Positions 13,071 through 18,700 are shown, counted from the stretch's first letter. The stretch is DNA of 21,606 nucleotides from an uncultured Clostridia bacterium (GCA_945937975.1 CAMEUD010000010.1:1-21606); one strand, 5' to 3'. The notes: generated from the letters alone by a model not told the origin. Numbers and translations are program-made.

Positions 13071-13513
13071 ATGAAATAGAACAATTACAAACAGAAATAG
13101 AATCTCTCAAGACAGAACTTCTCTATAAACAAGCAGATATTCAGAATATCTTGAAGAGAACAATGAGAGAAAAGAATGACCTTCTTATTAATGGAGGGAA
13201 GAATGTTTTAAAGGATTTCCTGCCGATTTTGGATGATTTGAAACTCGCAGAAAAATCTTGTCAAGAATCTTCAGACTTGGAATCTCTGAAAGCCGGAGTG
13301 AAACTGATATTCGATAAACTCAATAATTTCCTTTATGAACATGGAGTTGAAAGAATTCCAGTTGATGGAAATTTGGATACTGATTTACATGAAGCGGTTG
13401 CGGTGATTTCTGGTGAAAACGGAAAGATTATGGATGTTGTTCAAGATGGATACTTATTAAATGGTCAAGTATTGAGACATTCTAAAGTAGTAGTAGGTAA
13501 AGAAGATATATAA
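13067..13513 (+). CDS. grpE: GrpE-type nucleotide exchange factor
   Basis: GrpE releases ADP from DnaK and so recycles the Hsp70 chaperone, in the cytosol. The N-terminal coiled coil is MNEIEQLQTEIESLKTELLY; the conserved FLPILDDLKLAEKS (51-64) follows, then VKLIFDKLNNFLYEHGVERI. The C-terminal beta domain has DTDLHEAVAVISG (104-116) and IMDVVQDGYLLNGQVLRHSK (121-140) with VVVGKED. At 148 aa it is shorter than typical GrpE (about 170-200 aa), mainly in the N-terminal coiled coil, so the thermosensor helix is reduced. No DnaK or DnaJ gene is visible here, so it would work with the host DnaK. Overlaps the preceding gene by 4 bp. Confidence 0.92.
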   Translation: MNEIEQLQTEIESLKTELLYKQADIQNILKRTMREKNDLLINGGKNVLKDFLPILDDLKLAEKSCQESSDLESLKAGVKLIFDKLNNFLYEHGVERIPVDGNLDTDLHEAVAVISGENGKIMDVVQDGYLLNGQVLRHSKVVVGKEDI

Positions 13514-13572
13514 GAAGTATTTGGAATTTATTGCAAATTTGCAGTAAATTTCGGATGCAGTATAGAAATTAT

Positions 13573-13582
13573 TTATATTTAA
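13573..13582 (+). promoter_or_regulatory. TTATATTTAA core of the promoter-like motif
   Basis: TTATATTTAA, the last ten bases of the TTTGTTATATTTAA motif, ends 17 bp before the ATG at 13600. The TTTG part is missing, so this is a weak member. Confidence 0.3.
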
Positions 13583-13599
13583 CTAAAAATTAAAAAGAT

Positions 13600-13794
13600 A
13601 TGGAAATTATTGGTATTTTTGTTTTTGTGTTTGCTTCTGCTTGTGTTGCATGTTTAATTTATGATTTTGCAATAAAAGGACAAGAAGTTTCTGAACAAGA
13701 GCATGAAACGACAGAACAAGAGGCGACAGTTCAGGAAGTTCAAGAACAAGTTTCAGAAAATACTGAACAAGTCAAAAATCAAAAAATAAATTAA
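13600..13794 (+). CDS. Small membrane-anchored protein with Glu/Gln tail, 64 aa
   Basis: Residues 1-22 (MEIIGIFVFVFASACVACLI) form a membrane anchor, then an entirely acidic and Gln-rich tail with EQE, TEQ and VQE repeats (EVSEQEHETTEQEATVQEVQ). It resembles small phage inner-membrane proteins with a charged cytoplasmic tail, but no family is recognised. Low complexity makes similarity searches unreliable. Confidence 0.6.
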   Translation: MEIIGIFVFVFASACVACLIYDFAIKGQEVSEQEHETTEQEATVQEVQEQVSENTEQVKNQKIN

Positions 13795-13840
13795 GAGTTC
13801 TCAAGATTGTTATATAAATATTATATAAGTTTAATTTTAT

Positions 13841-14149
13841 ATGGATTTAGTAGATAGATATAAATTTCAAGACATATGGAGACCAGCAGTTTATTGGATT
13901 GCTCCTGATTACAGAATTATAGAATTGAGAGTTCTTATACCTGATAAACATTTCTGTTTATGCAAAAATGAATATCTTGGGTTGGAAATCAATATTCCGA
14001 CGAGAAAATTATTCCATACTATGAGTGGAGTAGTTGAAGCTTATGAAAAAATGTATGTCCCTGAAGACAAAAAGGAAACTTGGGAAAAACATCTCGCCGC
14101 ATATAAAACATTAAACAGAGATTATTTCTTCGGGAGTGAAGAATGGTAA
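13841..14149 (+). CDS. Hypothetical protein, 102 aa
   Basis: Not recognised. Beta-rich N-terminal part (WRPAVYWIAPDYRIIELRVL), then a helical C-terminal part (ETWEKHLAAYKTLNRDYFFG). No signal peptide. Preceded by TTGTTATATAAATATTATA (13807-13825), which loosely resembles the promoter-like motif. It overlaps the next gene by 7 bp. Confidence 0.6.
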   Translation: MDLVDRYKFQDIWRPAVYWIAPDYRIIELRVLIPDKHFCLCKNEYLGLEINIPTRKLFHTMSGVVEAYEKMYVPEDKKETWEKHLAAYKTLNRDYFFGSEEW

Positions 14150-14616
14150 TACAAATAAACTGTATCAATATGGAAATTTCAAATGTAATTAATTTTTTTG
14201 AACATTTACCAGTATGTAATTACATCCTATATACGAATATTCCTGAAATACCACAACCAGATACAGGTTCAGAAAATGAAGGAAGTCCTATCAGATATAA
14301 AACATTTTATGGTTATAGGAAAGTAGATGGTGGCGAACAGTATACGATGATTGATTTTTATAAAAAGAACGATATCCTATATGTTAAGTATATCGATACC
14401 AGTAAAAACTATACATCATATACAATACTAGACAAAACTAATGTGGTATCTTTAGAGATTTTGAATACATCTAATGATCTAAATATTCCAGCTAAAATAC
14501 CTGATGAACTGAAAGATAAGATTGGATTAAAGTTCGATAAAATTTTACAAGAATTAAAGAATACCAAATATTCCAATATACTGGACTCATTAGGGAATAA
14601 AAAAATATTTTACTAA
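14143..14616 (+). CDS. Hypothetical protein, 157 aa
   Basis: Not recognised. Contains ISNVINFFEHLPVCNYILYT near the N-terminus and TFYGYRKVDGGEQYTMIDFY in the middle; the latter looks like beta hairpins. The start at 14143 overlaps the previous stop, indicating coupling; an in-frame ATG at 14170 is a possible alternative. A terminator follows immediately after the stop. Confidence 0.62.
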   Translation: MVIQINCINMEISNVINFFEHLPVCNYILYTNIPEIPQPDTGSENEGSPIRYKTFYGYRKVDGGEQYTMIDFYKKNDILYVKYIDTSKNYTSYTILDKTNVVSLEILNTSNDLNIPAKIPDELKDKIGLKFDKILQELKNTKYSNILDSLGNKKIFY

Positions 14617-14618
14617 CC

Positions 14619-14648
14619 AAAAGGGAAGGGCGGAAATCCTTCCCTTTT
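14619..14648 (+). terminator. Rho-independent terminator
   Basis: AAAAGGGAAGG (14619-14629) and CCTTCCCTTTT (14638-14648) form an 11-bp perfect stem with an 8-nt loop. It closes the unit 13841-14616 (possibly longer, back to 11406). Confidence 0.85.
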
Positions 14649-14668
14649 ATATGATATACTTATTTTTC

Positions 14669-14690
14669 TACGAAAACGATTTACGAAAAT
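14669..14690 (+). repeat. ACGATTACGA-type repeat upstream of a promoter
   Basis: The segment ends in ACGATTTACGAAAAT (14676-14690), identical to 10253-10267. It follows a terminator and lies about 75 bp upstream of the host-type -7 box at 14765. Confidence 0.45.
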
Positions 14691-14741
14691 TGGGGTTGAA
14701 AAAAAAAAATCACTTTTTTTGAAAAAAAATTTTCAAAAATG

Positions 14742-14772
14742 TTGTGTATGTCAGAAAAATGTATTATCTTTG
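14742..14772 (+). promoter_or_regulatory. Bacteroidetes-type promoter with long conserved upstream block
   Basis: TTG (14742-14744), 20 bp, TATCTTTG (14765-14772), followed by TAGTGTAATTAAA. The upstream 14709-14760, containing ATCACTTTTTTTGAAAAAAAAT and GTTGTGTATGTCAGAAA, is closely similar to 18780-18828 before another promoter. The ATG at 14809 is 36 bp from the -7 box. Confidence 0.8.
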
Positions 14773-14808
14773 TAGTGTAATTAAAAAACCACTTAAAACA
14801 GATAATAT

Positions 14809-15009
14809 ATGGTACAGACAATCACTAATCAGAACATTGACAAAGTTCTCAATGATGTCATCAAGAAATTAGATGAAGCTTATGCATTACTCAGCAATCC
14901 TGGTTGTAGTACGGAAGAAGTTGGAAAGTTGAGGTGTCAAGCTCTCAATGCAGTGAGAAAGTCATATGAAGGTGTAAGAGAAATAGCTCATCAAACATAT
15001 TTACTCTAA
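14809..15009 (+). CDS. Hypothetical small helical protein, 66 aa
   Basis: Encodes MVQTITNQNIDKVLNDVIKK, then LDEAYALLSNPGCSTEEVGK and LRCQALNAVRKSYEGVREIA. Two or three helices of a bundle are suggested; no membrane segment. A strong host-type promoter lies upstream, so it is probably expressed early or strongly. The DUF2693-like gene follows 11 bp later, in the same transcript. Not recognised. Confidence 0.65.
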   Translation: MVQTITNQNIDKVLNDVIKKLDEAYALLSNPGCSTEEVGKLRCQALNAVRKSYEGVREIAHQTYLL

Positions 15010-15020
15010 AATAAATTATT

Positions 15021-15494
15021 ATGAAGATTTTAAACACATTAAGAAATGCATTGAAATCAGGTGTAGTAAATTTCAAGTACACTAAAAAAGATGGAAGTGT
15101 AAGAGAAGCGAAAGGTACTCTTAATCCAGAAATCATAGGTGAAAAGTATACGGGTAAAGACAAGACTACGATTGTCGTTACTGAAGAAAATCTAATGAAT
15201 GTCATCGGATATAAGACATGTTCAGATGTTATCATGATGTTTAAAGTAGAATACACTGATATGGATACTAATGAAACCGTATCTATGGAAAGACAATCAG
15301 TAGTTCTTCCTAAGGACACTACGATTACGAAAGAACTCATTCCTGAAATCCTTGAAAGTGGTGTGGAAAACCTCCAACTTTATAAACCATCAAAAGTAAA
15401 GGAGGGTTACACAACCTATTGGGATATGGACAAGGAAGCTTTCCGTTGTTTCAGTAATGAAAAACTGATTGAATGGGAATCCGAAAATGTGTAA
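15021..15494 (+). CDS. DUF2693-like protein with internal insertion, 157 aa
   Basis: The N-terminal ALKSGVVNFKYTKKDGSVRE (10-29) and AKGTLNPE, together with a C-terminal YTTYWDMDKEAFRCF, match the small DUF2693-type fold found in phage and Bacteroidetes proteins (recognised by pattern; function unknown). The compact paralogue at 16007 has the same two halves almost adjacent, separated by about 20 residues. Here they are separated by about 90 residues, containing VTEENLMNVIGYKTCSDVIM and VVLPKDTTITKELIPEILES, so a further domain seems inserted in a loop. It sits 11 bp after the small gene at 14809. Confidence 0.7.
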   Translation: MKILNTLRNALKSGVVNFKYTKKDGSVREAKGTLNPEIIGEKYTGKDKTTIVVTEENLMNVIGYKTCSDVIMMFKVEYTDMDTNETVSMERQSVVLPKDTTITKELIPEILESGVENLQLYKPSKVKEGYTTYWDMDKEAFRCFSNEKLIEWESENV

Positions 15495-15519
15495 ATTCAA
15501 CAGAAAAGAGAATAAAAAA

Positions 15520-15930
15520 ATGAATACTGATTTACTTAAATTGATACAAGACACTATGATTAACGGATTTTCAAAAATTAGTGATAATCCAACATATGCA
15601 AATGTGTTATATTGTGGTGTCGAAATATCTTTTGATAAGATTCTAAAGATTGTTAGATTTTACGATGATGTAATAAACTGCAAGTGGATTAAGTTTTCTG
15701 ATGCTTGCCCAGAAGATTTTAATTTGGATTGGGTTCTTGTTCAATTTGTGGAAAAATCAGGGTTTGTTGGTTTACCACACATTGCTGAATTCGATAAAAG
15801 TAAAAACATTTGGAGATTGCAAGGACAAGAAAGTGATAATACAAGTGAAATGTATTACATTAACAATGATTGCATTCCATCATCGTGGAAAATAATAGAA
15901 AAAAGTCCAGAGTGGGAACACAGTAAGTAG
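15520..15930 (+). CDS. DUF551-like protein, 136 aa
   Basis: The segment CKWIKFSDACPEDFNLDWVL, with VQFVEKSGFVGLPHIAEFD and a final SSWKIIEKSPEW, follows the 'W...S...P.....VLV........I.......W' pattern of DUF551-type proteins often found in phages; function unknown. In-frame ATGs at 15469 and 15487 lie in or beside the end of the preceding gene. The ATG at 15520, preceded by the purine-rich AGAGAATAAAAAA, is preferred. Ends with TAG. Confidence 0.6.
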   Translation: MNTDLLKLIQDTMINGFSKISDNPTYANVLYCGVEISFDKILKIVRFYDDVINCKWIKFSDACPEDFNLDWVLVQFVEKSGFVGLPHIAEFDKSKNIWRLQGQESDNTSEMYYINNDCIPSSWKIIEKSPEWEHSK

Positions 15931-15937
15931 GTTATGC

Positions 15938-15967
15938 TTATACAAAAGAAACCTATTTGTATATTTG
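15938..15967 (+). promoter_or_regulatory. Probable Bacteroidetes-type promoter
   Basis: TATATTTG (15960-15967) followed by TGGTGTAATAAA matches the -7 region and initiation region of the other promoters. The -33 element is weak (TTA at 15938-15940 instead of TTG). It overlaps an in-frame TTG, which rules out a longer start for the gene at 16007. Confidence 0.55.
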
Positions 15968-16006
15968 TGGTGTAATAAAGTAAGTCTAATTTTAAAAAAT
16001 AGAAAA

Positions 16007-16258
16007 ATGAAAAGACATTCGGTATCTGACCTCAAGACCGCAATGAAGAATGGTCAAGTCAAGTTTCAATACACCAAGAAGAATGGTGAGATTCGTACTG
16101 CGACAGGAACAATGAATCGTGAGTACATCGAATCCAGATACACCTATAAGGGTGGTGACGGACCTTCACGCTATGGTTACACAACTTATTGGGATGTGGA
16201 AAAGGATGATTTCCGTTGTTTCTTGGATGATAAATTCATCGGAATCTGTGAGGCTTAA
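16007..16258 (+). CDS. Compact DUF2693-like protein, 83 aa
   Basis: MKRHSVSDLKTAMKNGQVKF and YTKKNGEIRTATGTMN, then YGYTTYWDVEKDDFRCFLDD. Nearly the whole chain is the DUF2693-like unit, with the same 'G.V.F.YTKK.G..R.A.GT.N ... Y.TYWD...F.CF' pattern as the 15021 product. The two are paralogues within 1 kb. The ATG at 16007 is 39 bp after the -7 box of the promoter, in line with its class. Function unknown; SH3-like nucleic-acid or protein binding is a guess. Confidence 0.72.
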   Translation: MKRHSVSDLKTAMKNGQVKFQYTKKNGEIRTATGTMNREYIESRYTYKGGDGPSRYGYTTYWDVEKDDFRCFLDDKFIGICEA

Positions 16259-16272
16259 TTTGTTGTTATAAA

Positions 16273-16325
16273 CAGAAATCCCTGTTGGGATTCAACCAAC
16301 TGGATCTCAACAGGAAAAATTTCTG
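16273..16325 (+). terminator. Compound hairpin, probable terminator
   Basis: CCTGTTG (16281-16287) pairs with CAACAGG (16308-16314) around a 20-nt loop, and an outer CAGAAAT (16273-16279) pairs with ATTTCTG (16319-16325). No strong T-tract follows, so termination is probable rather than certain. It separates 16007 from 16408. Confidence 0.5.
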
Positions 16326-16363
16326 AAAAAAAAAATCAAAAAATCAGTAAAATTCGAATAATA

Positions 16364-16384
16364 TTTGTTATTTTTATATTGAAG
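16364..16384 (+). promoter_or_regulatory. Variant TTTGTTATTTTTATA motif
   Basis: TTTGTTATTTTTATATTGAAG lies about 25 bp before the ATG at 16408 and resembles both the motif at 197-214 and, with AATATTTG, the host -7 box. It is a candidate promoter for the winged-helix-like gene. Confidence 0.35.
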
Positions 16385-16407
16385 TTTAATTTAAAAAAAA
16401 ATTTAAA

Positions 16408-16707
16408 ATGAGAAAGATTAATCAGTATAAGGCGGCTATCAAGCTTGCACTTCAAGAGAATGGAACTTGGATGACATCATCTGAAATCGTAAACTACGCA
16501 ATAGATCGCAATTTCTGTGATGGTTATGGTTATGAAGGTCACAGTCATCCTATTGTAAAGGAACTTACTAATATGGTAAAACTCAACATGGTGAATCGTA
16601 AGTGTGGTAACTATGTTTATCAATATGGTCTACCTGGTATGACTGATGGCAAGACAATCATCTTGAACGGTAAGACATACAAGAAGGTCGCACGAAATGC
16701 GAAGTAA
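16408..16707 (+). CDS. Winged-helix-like DNA-binding protein, 99 aa
   Basis: The sequence AIKLALQENGTWMTSSEIVN, then YAIDRNFCDGYGYEGHSHPI and VKELTNMVKLNMVNRKCGNY, followed by VYQYGLPG, has the layout of a winged helix: a first helix, a 'T-S-E-I' recognition-type helix pair, and a beta wing. This is similar to HARE-HTH and other small wHTH domains. The basic C-terminus (KTYKKVARNAK) could contact DNA. Somewhat richer in G+C than most genes here. A regulatory role is inferred from fold only. Confidence 0.55.
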   Translation: MRKINQYKAAIKLALQENGTWMTSSEIVNYAIDRNFCDGYGYEGHSHPIVKELTNMVKLNMVNRKCGNYVYQYGLPGMTDGKTIILNGKTYKKVARNAK

Positions 16708-16730
16708 CCTTTAACAATTAAATATTTCTT

Positions 16731-16796
16731 GGAGGAGGGACTTTTTTCCGCAGAATTTAAAAGGGCTTTTCAAAATACACATCTTCTCCCTCCTCC
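16731..16796 (+). other. Long-loop hairpin with anti-Shine-Dalgarno-like arm
   Basis: GGAGGAGGGA (16731-16740) pairs perfectly with TCCCTCCTCC (16787-16796) around a 46-nt loop that itself contains the AAAAGGGCTTTT palindrome. The 5' arm is a strong ribosome-binding-like sequence. Its position just after the 16408 stop suggests an RNA element (terminator, RNA stability or sponge-like), not a ribosome site, because no ORF follows it. Confidence 0.55.
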
Positions 16797-16825
16797 TTCT
16801 TTAAAAATTTCCTCCTTCTTTAAAA
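16792..16825 (+). repeat. Tandem CCTCCTTCTTTAAAA repeat
   Basis: CCTCCTTCTTTAAAA occurs at 16792-16806 and again at 16811-16825, 19 bp apart. The first copy overlaps the 3' arm of the preceding hairpin, so either copy can supply CCTCC to pair with GGAGG at 16731-16735. It leads directly into the duplicated element at 16827. Confidence 0.7.
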
Positions 16826-16826
16826 T

Positions 16827-16893
16827 TAAAGAACCTGACCGCAATTTTATTTATAAGTAATTAAAGTAAAATCAATATCTTGGTTCTTGTTAA
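16827..16893 (+). other. Stem-forming element, copy 1
   Basis: TAAAGAACCTGACCGCAAT (16827-16845) is identical to 17185-17203; AAGAACC (16829-16835) pairs with GGTTCTT (16882-16888), and GGTTCTTGTT is also shared with copy 2. A variable 46-nt segment lies between. It ends about 15 bp before the mini-gene at 16908. It may be a cis-acting RNA or a protein-binding site. It matches no riboswitch I know. Confidence 0.55.
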
Positions 16894-16907
16894 AAAACAA
16901 TACGATT

Positions 16908-17051
16908 ATGACAGTATCAGAATTAAAAGAAATCATTGCAAATCTTCCTGAAGAATATGATGATTTTGATGTTATTTTCGGTTCAGCTTATCCAGGAATG
17001 CCAGTTGAGACAGTCGAAGTAGTAAGTGGTGAAGTGGAAATTGGAATGTAA
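16908..17051 (+). CDS. Hypothetical mini-protein, 47 aa
   Basis: Encodes MTVSELKEIIANLPEEYDDF, then DVIFGSAYPGMPVETVEVVS and GEVEIGM. The start 'MTV.ELKE.I..LP.....' is typical of small phage proteins of unknown function, with a helix then beta strands. It lies between the two copies of the duplicated element. The preceding sequence has no Shine-Dalgarno site. Confidence 0.65.
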   Translation: MTVSELKEIIANLPEEYDDFDVIFGSAYPGMPVETVEVVSGEVEIGM

Positions 17052-17114
17052 ATGAATAACTCTGACTCTATATAAGATAATCGTAATATCGTTATCGTTC
17101 AATATGAGTCTTGA

Positions 17115-17131
17115 CATCTGTATTACAGATG
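17115..17131 (+). other. Compact 7-bp hairpin
   Basis: CATCTGT and ACAGATG form a perfect stem with a 3-nt loop and no T-tract after it. It may be an operator for a dimeric regulator or an RNA hairpin in the leader of downstream genes. Confidence 0.5.
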
Positions 17132-17184
17132 CTGTCGATTAATTTGTGATAAATTAAAAATCCCCTGAATTTCTCTTTATATAG

Positions 17185-17244
17185 TAAAGAACCTGACCGC
17201 AATCTTATTGACTATAATTTGTGTAATTCTTATCGGTTCTTGTT
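17185..17244 (+). other. Stem-forming element, copy 2
   Basis: TAAAGAACCTGACCGCAAT (17185-17203) and GGTTCTTGTT (17235-17244) repeat copy 1. AAGAACC (17187-17193) pairs with GGTTCTT (17235-17241). The segment in between is 41 nt and differs from copy 1. It lies about 70 bp upstream of the OmpA-like gene, just before the motif at 17276. Confidence 0.55.
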
Positions 17245-17275
17245 TTAACAGAAAAACATTCAGAAACACAGAAAT

Positions 17276-17289
17276 TTTGTTATATTTAA
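17276..17289 (+). promoter_or_regulatory. TTTGTTATATTTAA motif before the OmpA-like gene
   Basis: An exact copy of the 14-mer, ending 25 bp before the ATG at 17315. If it is the promoter, element copy 2 (17185-17244) lies upstream of the transcript start and would be DNA-acting or the 3' end of the previous transcript. Confidence 0.5.
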
Positions 17290-17314
17290 ATAGATTTAAA
17301 TTTAATTATTTATT

Positions 17315-18349
17315 ATGAAAAAGTTTATTTTAATGTTTGCCCTTTTGTTGGGTATGGCAGTTAATATGACTGCACAGACAATTGTTAAACCTGCAACTTT
17401 TGATAACACTTATGTAAGTGTTCGTTATGGGGTAACTGCCCTCATGCATCCTGGTTGCAATGGTTTCAAGAATTTTGCACACTCACTTGCTGGTCAATCA
17501 GAACTCCAGTTTGGTAAGTATATTACACCTAAATTCGGTGTTGCTCTTGATGGAACACTTGGGTGGGATACTTATTCTTGCGAGAAGATGTCAAAGAATG
17601 TGGTTCCTTTTGTGAGTGTTGCTGCTCTTGCGAAATATCGTGTCGTAGATTTTAATCGATTTGGTGTGGTTGCAGTAGCAGGTCCGGGTTGGATTCATGC
17701 ATTTGATGCAAATTATAATAGTGAACATTTTGACCAAAATGGTATTTTCACCAAGTTCCAACTCGAATTCTCATACAAAGTAACTGATCGAGTGATTGTA
17801 GATGTTGTACCTGAACTCAATTACAACTTTACTTCTGGTAAATTTGGACACAACCATCAACCTACTTTCGACGCACGTAATGCTTGGTATGGACTCAATG
17901 TCGGTTTGACATACAAGTTCGGTAATGATTTCCAATTGTGTGACAAACTGTATACTGCCGCAGAATGGAATGCTCTTAATGAAGAAGTGAATAACCTTCG
18001 TGCAGAACTTGCAAAGAAACCAAAGGAAGTGAAGGTTGTAGAAACGAAGGTTGTGAAGGAAACTGTAAAGGATGCTACTTTCCTACCATCAGTTACATTT
18101 GAACGTGGTTCTGCAGTAGTCGGTTCTATTGATGACCTCATTAAAGTTGTCAAAGCAACTACAGGAACAGTGACACTCGTTGGTTCAACATCTCCTGAAG
18201 GACCTGAGGAACTTAATGCTGACCTCGCAACAGCTCGTGCTAATGCAGTTAAGAAAGCTCTTGTGAAAGCGGGTGTATCTGCAGACAGAATCAAGACAGT
18301 CACAACTTATGATGCTCAACGTGCAGTTCAAGTTCTCCTTTCAAAATAA
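17315..18349 (+). CDS. OmpA-type outer-membrane barrel protein, 344 aa
   Basis: Signal peptide MKKFILMFALLLGMAVNMTA is followed by a beta-barrel (about residues 25-205) with alternating strands ending in aromatic residues (YVSVRYGVTALM, FGVALDGTLGWD, YGLNVGLTYKFG). A coiled-coil/charged linker (EWNALNEEVNNLRAELAKKP, then KVVETKVVKETVKD) leads to an OmpA-like C-terminal domain: TFLPSVTFERGSAV, LVGSTSPEGPEELNADLATA, RANAVKKALVKAGVSADRI. The usual diaminopimelate-binding 'GHTD' site reads GSTS, so peptidoglycan binding may be weakened. The gene has visibly higher G+C and host-like codons, suggesting capture from a Bacteroidetes host. A phage OmpA could block receptors or replace host porin; this is inferred. 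Confidence 0.86.
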   Translation: MKKFILMFALLLGMAVNMTAQTIVKPATFDNTYVSVRYGVTALMHPGCNGFKNFAHSLAGQSELQFGKYITPKFGVALDGTLGWDTYSCEKMSKNVVPFVSVAALAKYRVVDFNRFGVVAVAGPGWIHAFDANYNSEHFDQNGIFTKFQLEFSYKVTDRVIVDVVPELNYNFTSGKFGHNHQPTFDARNAWYGLNVGLTYKFGNDFQLCDKLYTAAEWNALNEEVNNLRAELAKKPKEVKVVETKVVKETVKDATFLPSVTFERGSAVVGSIDDLIKVVKATTGTVTLVGSTSPEGPEELNADLATARANAVKKALVKAGVSADRIKTVTTYDAQRAVQVLLSK

Positions 18350-18390
18350 AATATAATTTTTAAATAAAAAATAACATAAATAATAACCAA

Positions 18391-18414
18391 TGGGGGTGAA
18401 ATCTCACCCCTTTT
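18391..18414 (+). terminator. Rho-independent terminator
   Basis: GGGGTGA (18393-18399) and TCACCCC (18404-18410) form a GC-rich stem with a 4-nt loop, followed by TTTT. It separates the OmpA-like gene from the lipoprotein gene. Confidence 0.85.
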
Positions 18415-18439
18415 ATACAAACTAAATAAATTGAATATT

Positions 18440-18607
18440 ATGAAGAAAATTCTTTTCGTTATGGCAATTATGGCTAGTGTAATGTTTACTTCTTGCGGTT
18501 TTGGTGCAGGTTCTGCATCCGCAAAAGACAGTGTTGCAGATTCTACCGTAGTGGTTGACAGCGATTCAGTTGCTGTTGATTCAGTTGCCGTGGATAGTGT
18601 GAAGTGA
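18440..18607 (+). CDS. Small lipoprotein with Asp-Ser-Val repeats, 55 aa
   Basis: MKKILFVMAIMASVMFTSCG is a lipoprotein signal with lipobox TSC (C19). The mature part is a repetitive acidic chain, with DSVADSTVVVDSDSVAVDSV and DSVK. Small Bacteroidetes lipoproteins of this shape are common; function unknown. Like the OmpA-like gene it is richer in G+C than most of the window, and the two may have been acquired together. Confidence 0.75.
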   Translation: MKKILFVMAIMASVMFTSCGFGAGSASAKDSVADSTVVVDSDSVAVDSVAVDSVK

Positions 18608-18631
18608 TTTGTACAACATACTATAATGAAT

Positions 18632-18660
18632 AAGAGCCACTTCAGAAGTGACTCTTTTTT
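18632..18660 (+). terminator. Rho-independent terminator
   Basis: AAGAGCCACTT and AAGTGACTCTT (one C/A mismatch) form a stem around CAG, followed by a T-run. It closes the lipoprotein unit. Confidence 0.8.
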
Positions 18661-18683
18661 ATTTTTATATACCTGAAATATTC

Positions 18684-18700
18684 TTACGATTACGAAACAT
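18684..18700 (+). repeat. ACGATTACGA-type repeat
   Basis: TTACGATTACGAAACAT, related to the repeats at 4917, 10248 and 14669. It follows a terminator and lies about 135 bp upstream of the -7 box at 18836. Confidence 0.4.

Larger units (their letters stand above)
17052..17314 (+). other. Regulatory spacer with hairpin and element copy 2
   Basis: No gene is visible. It contains ATCGTAATATCGTTATCG (about 17083-17100, internal direct repeats), a compact hairpin CATCTGT-ATT-ACAGATG (17115-17131, extendable by GA/TC with a bulge), element copy 2 at 17185-17244, and the TTTGTTATATTTAA motif at 17276-17289. Any of these may govern the OmpA-like gene at 17315. Confidence 0.5.

Noticed and set aside
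15965..16006. TTG start extending the 16007 gene
   Set aside because: It lies inside the promoter -7 box, so it would not be in the transcript.
17857..18303. Minus-strand ORF of 148 aa inside the OmpA-like gene
   Set aside because: Low-complexity Ser/Thr/Ala shadow of a strong + strand gene with recognised domains.
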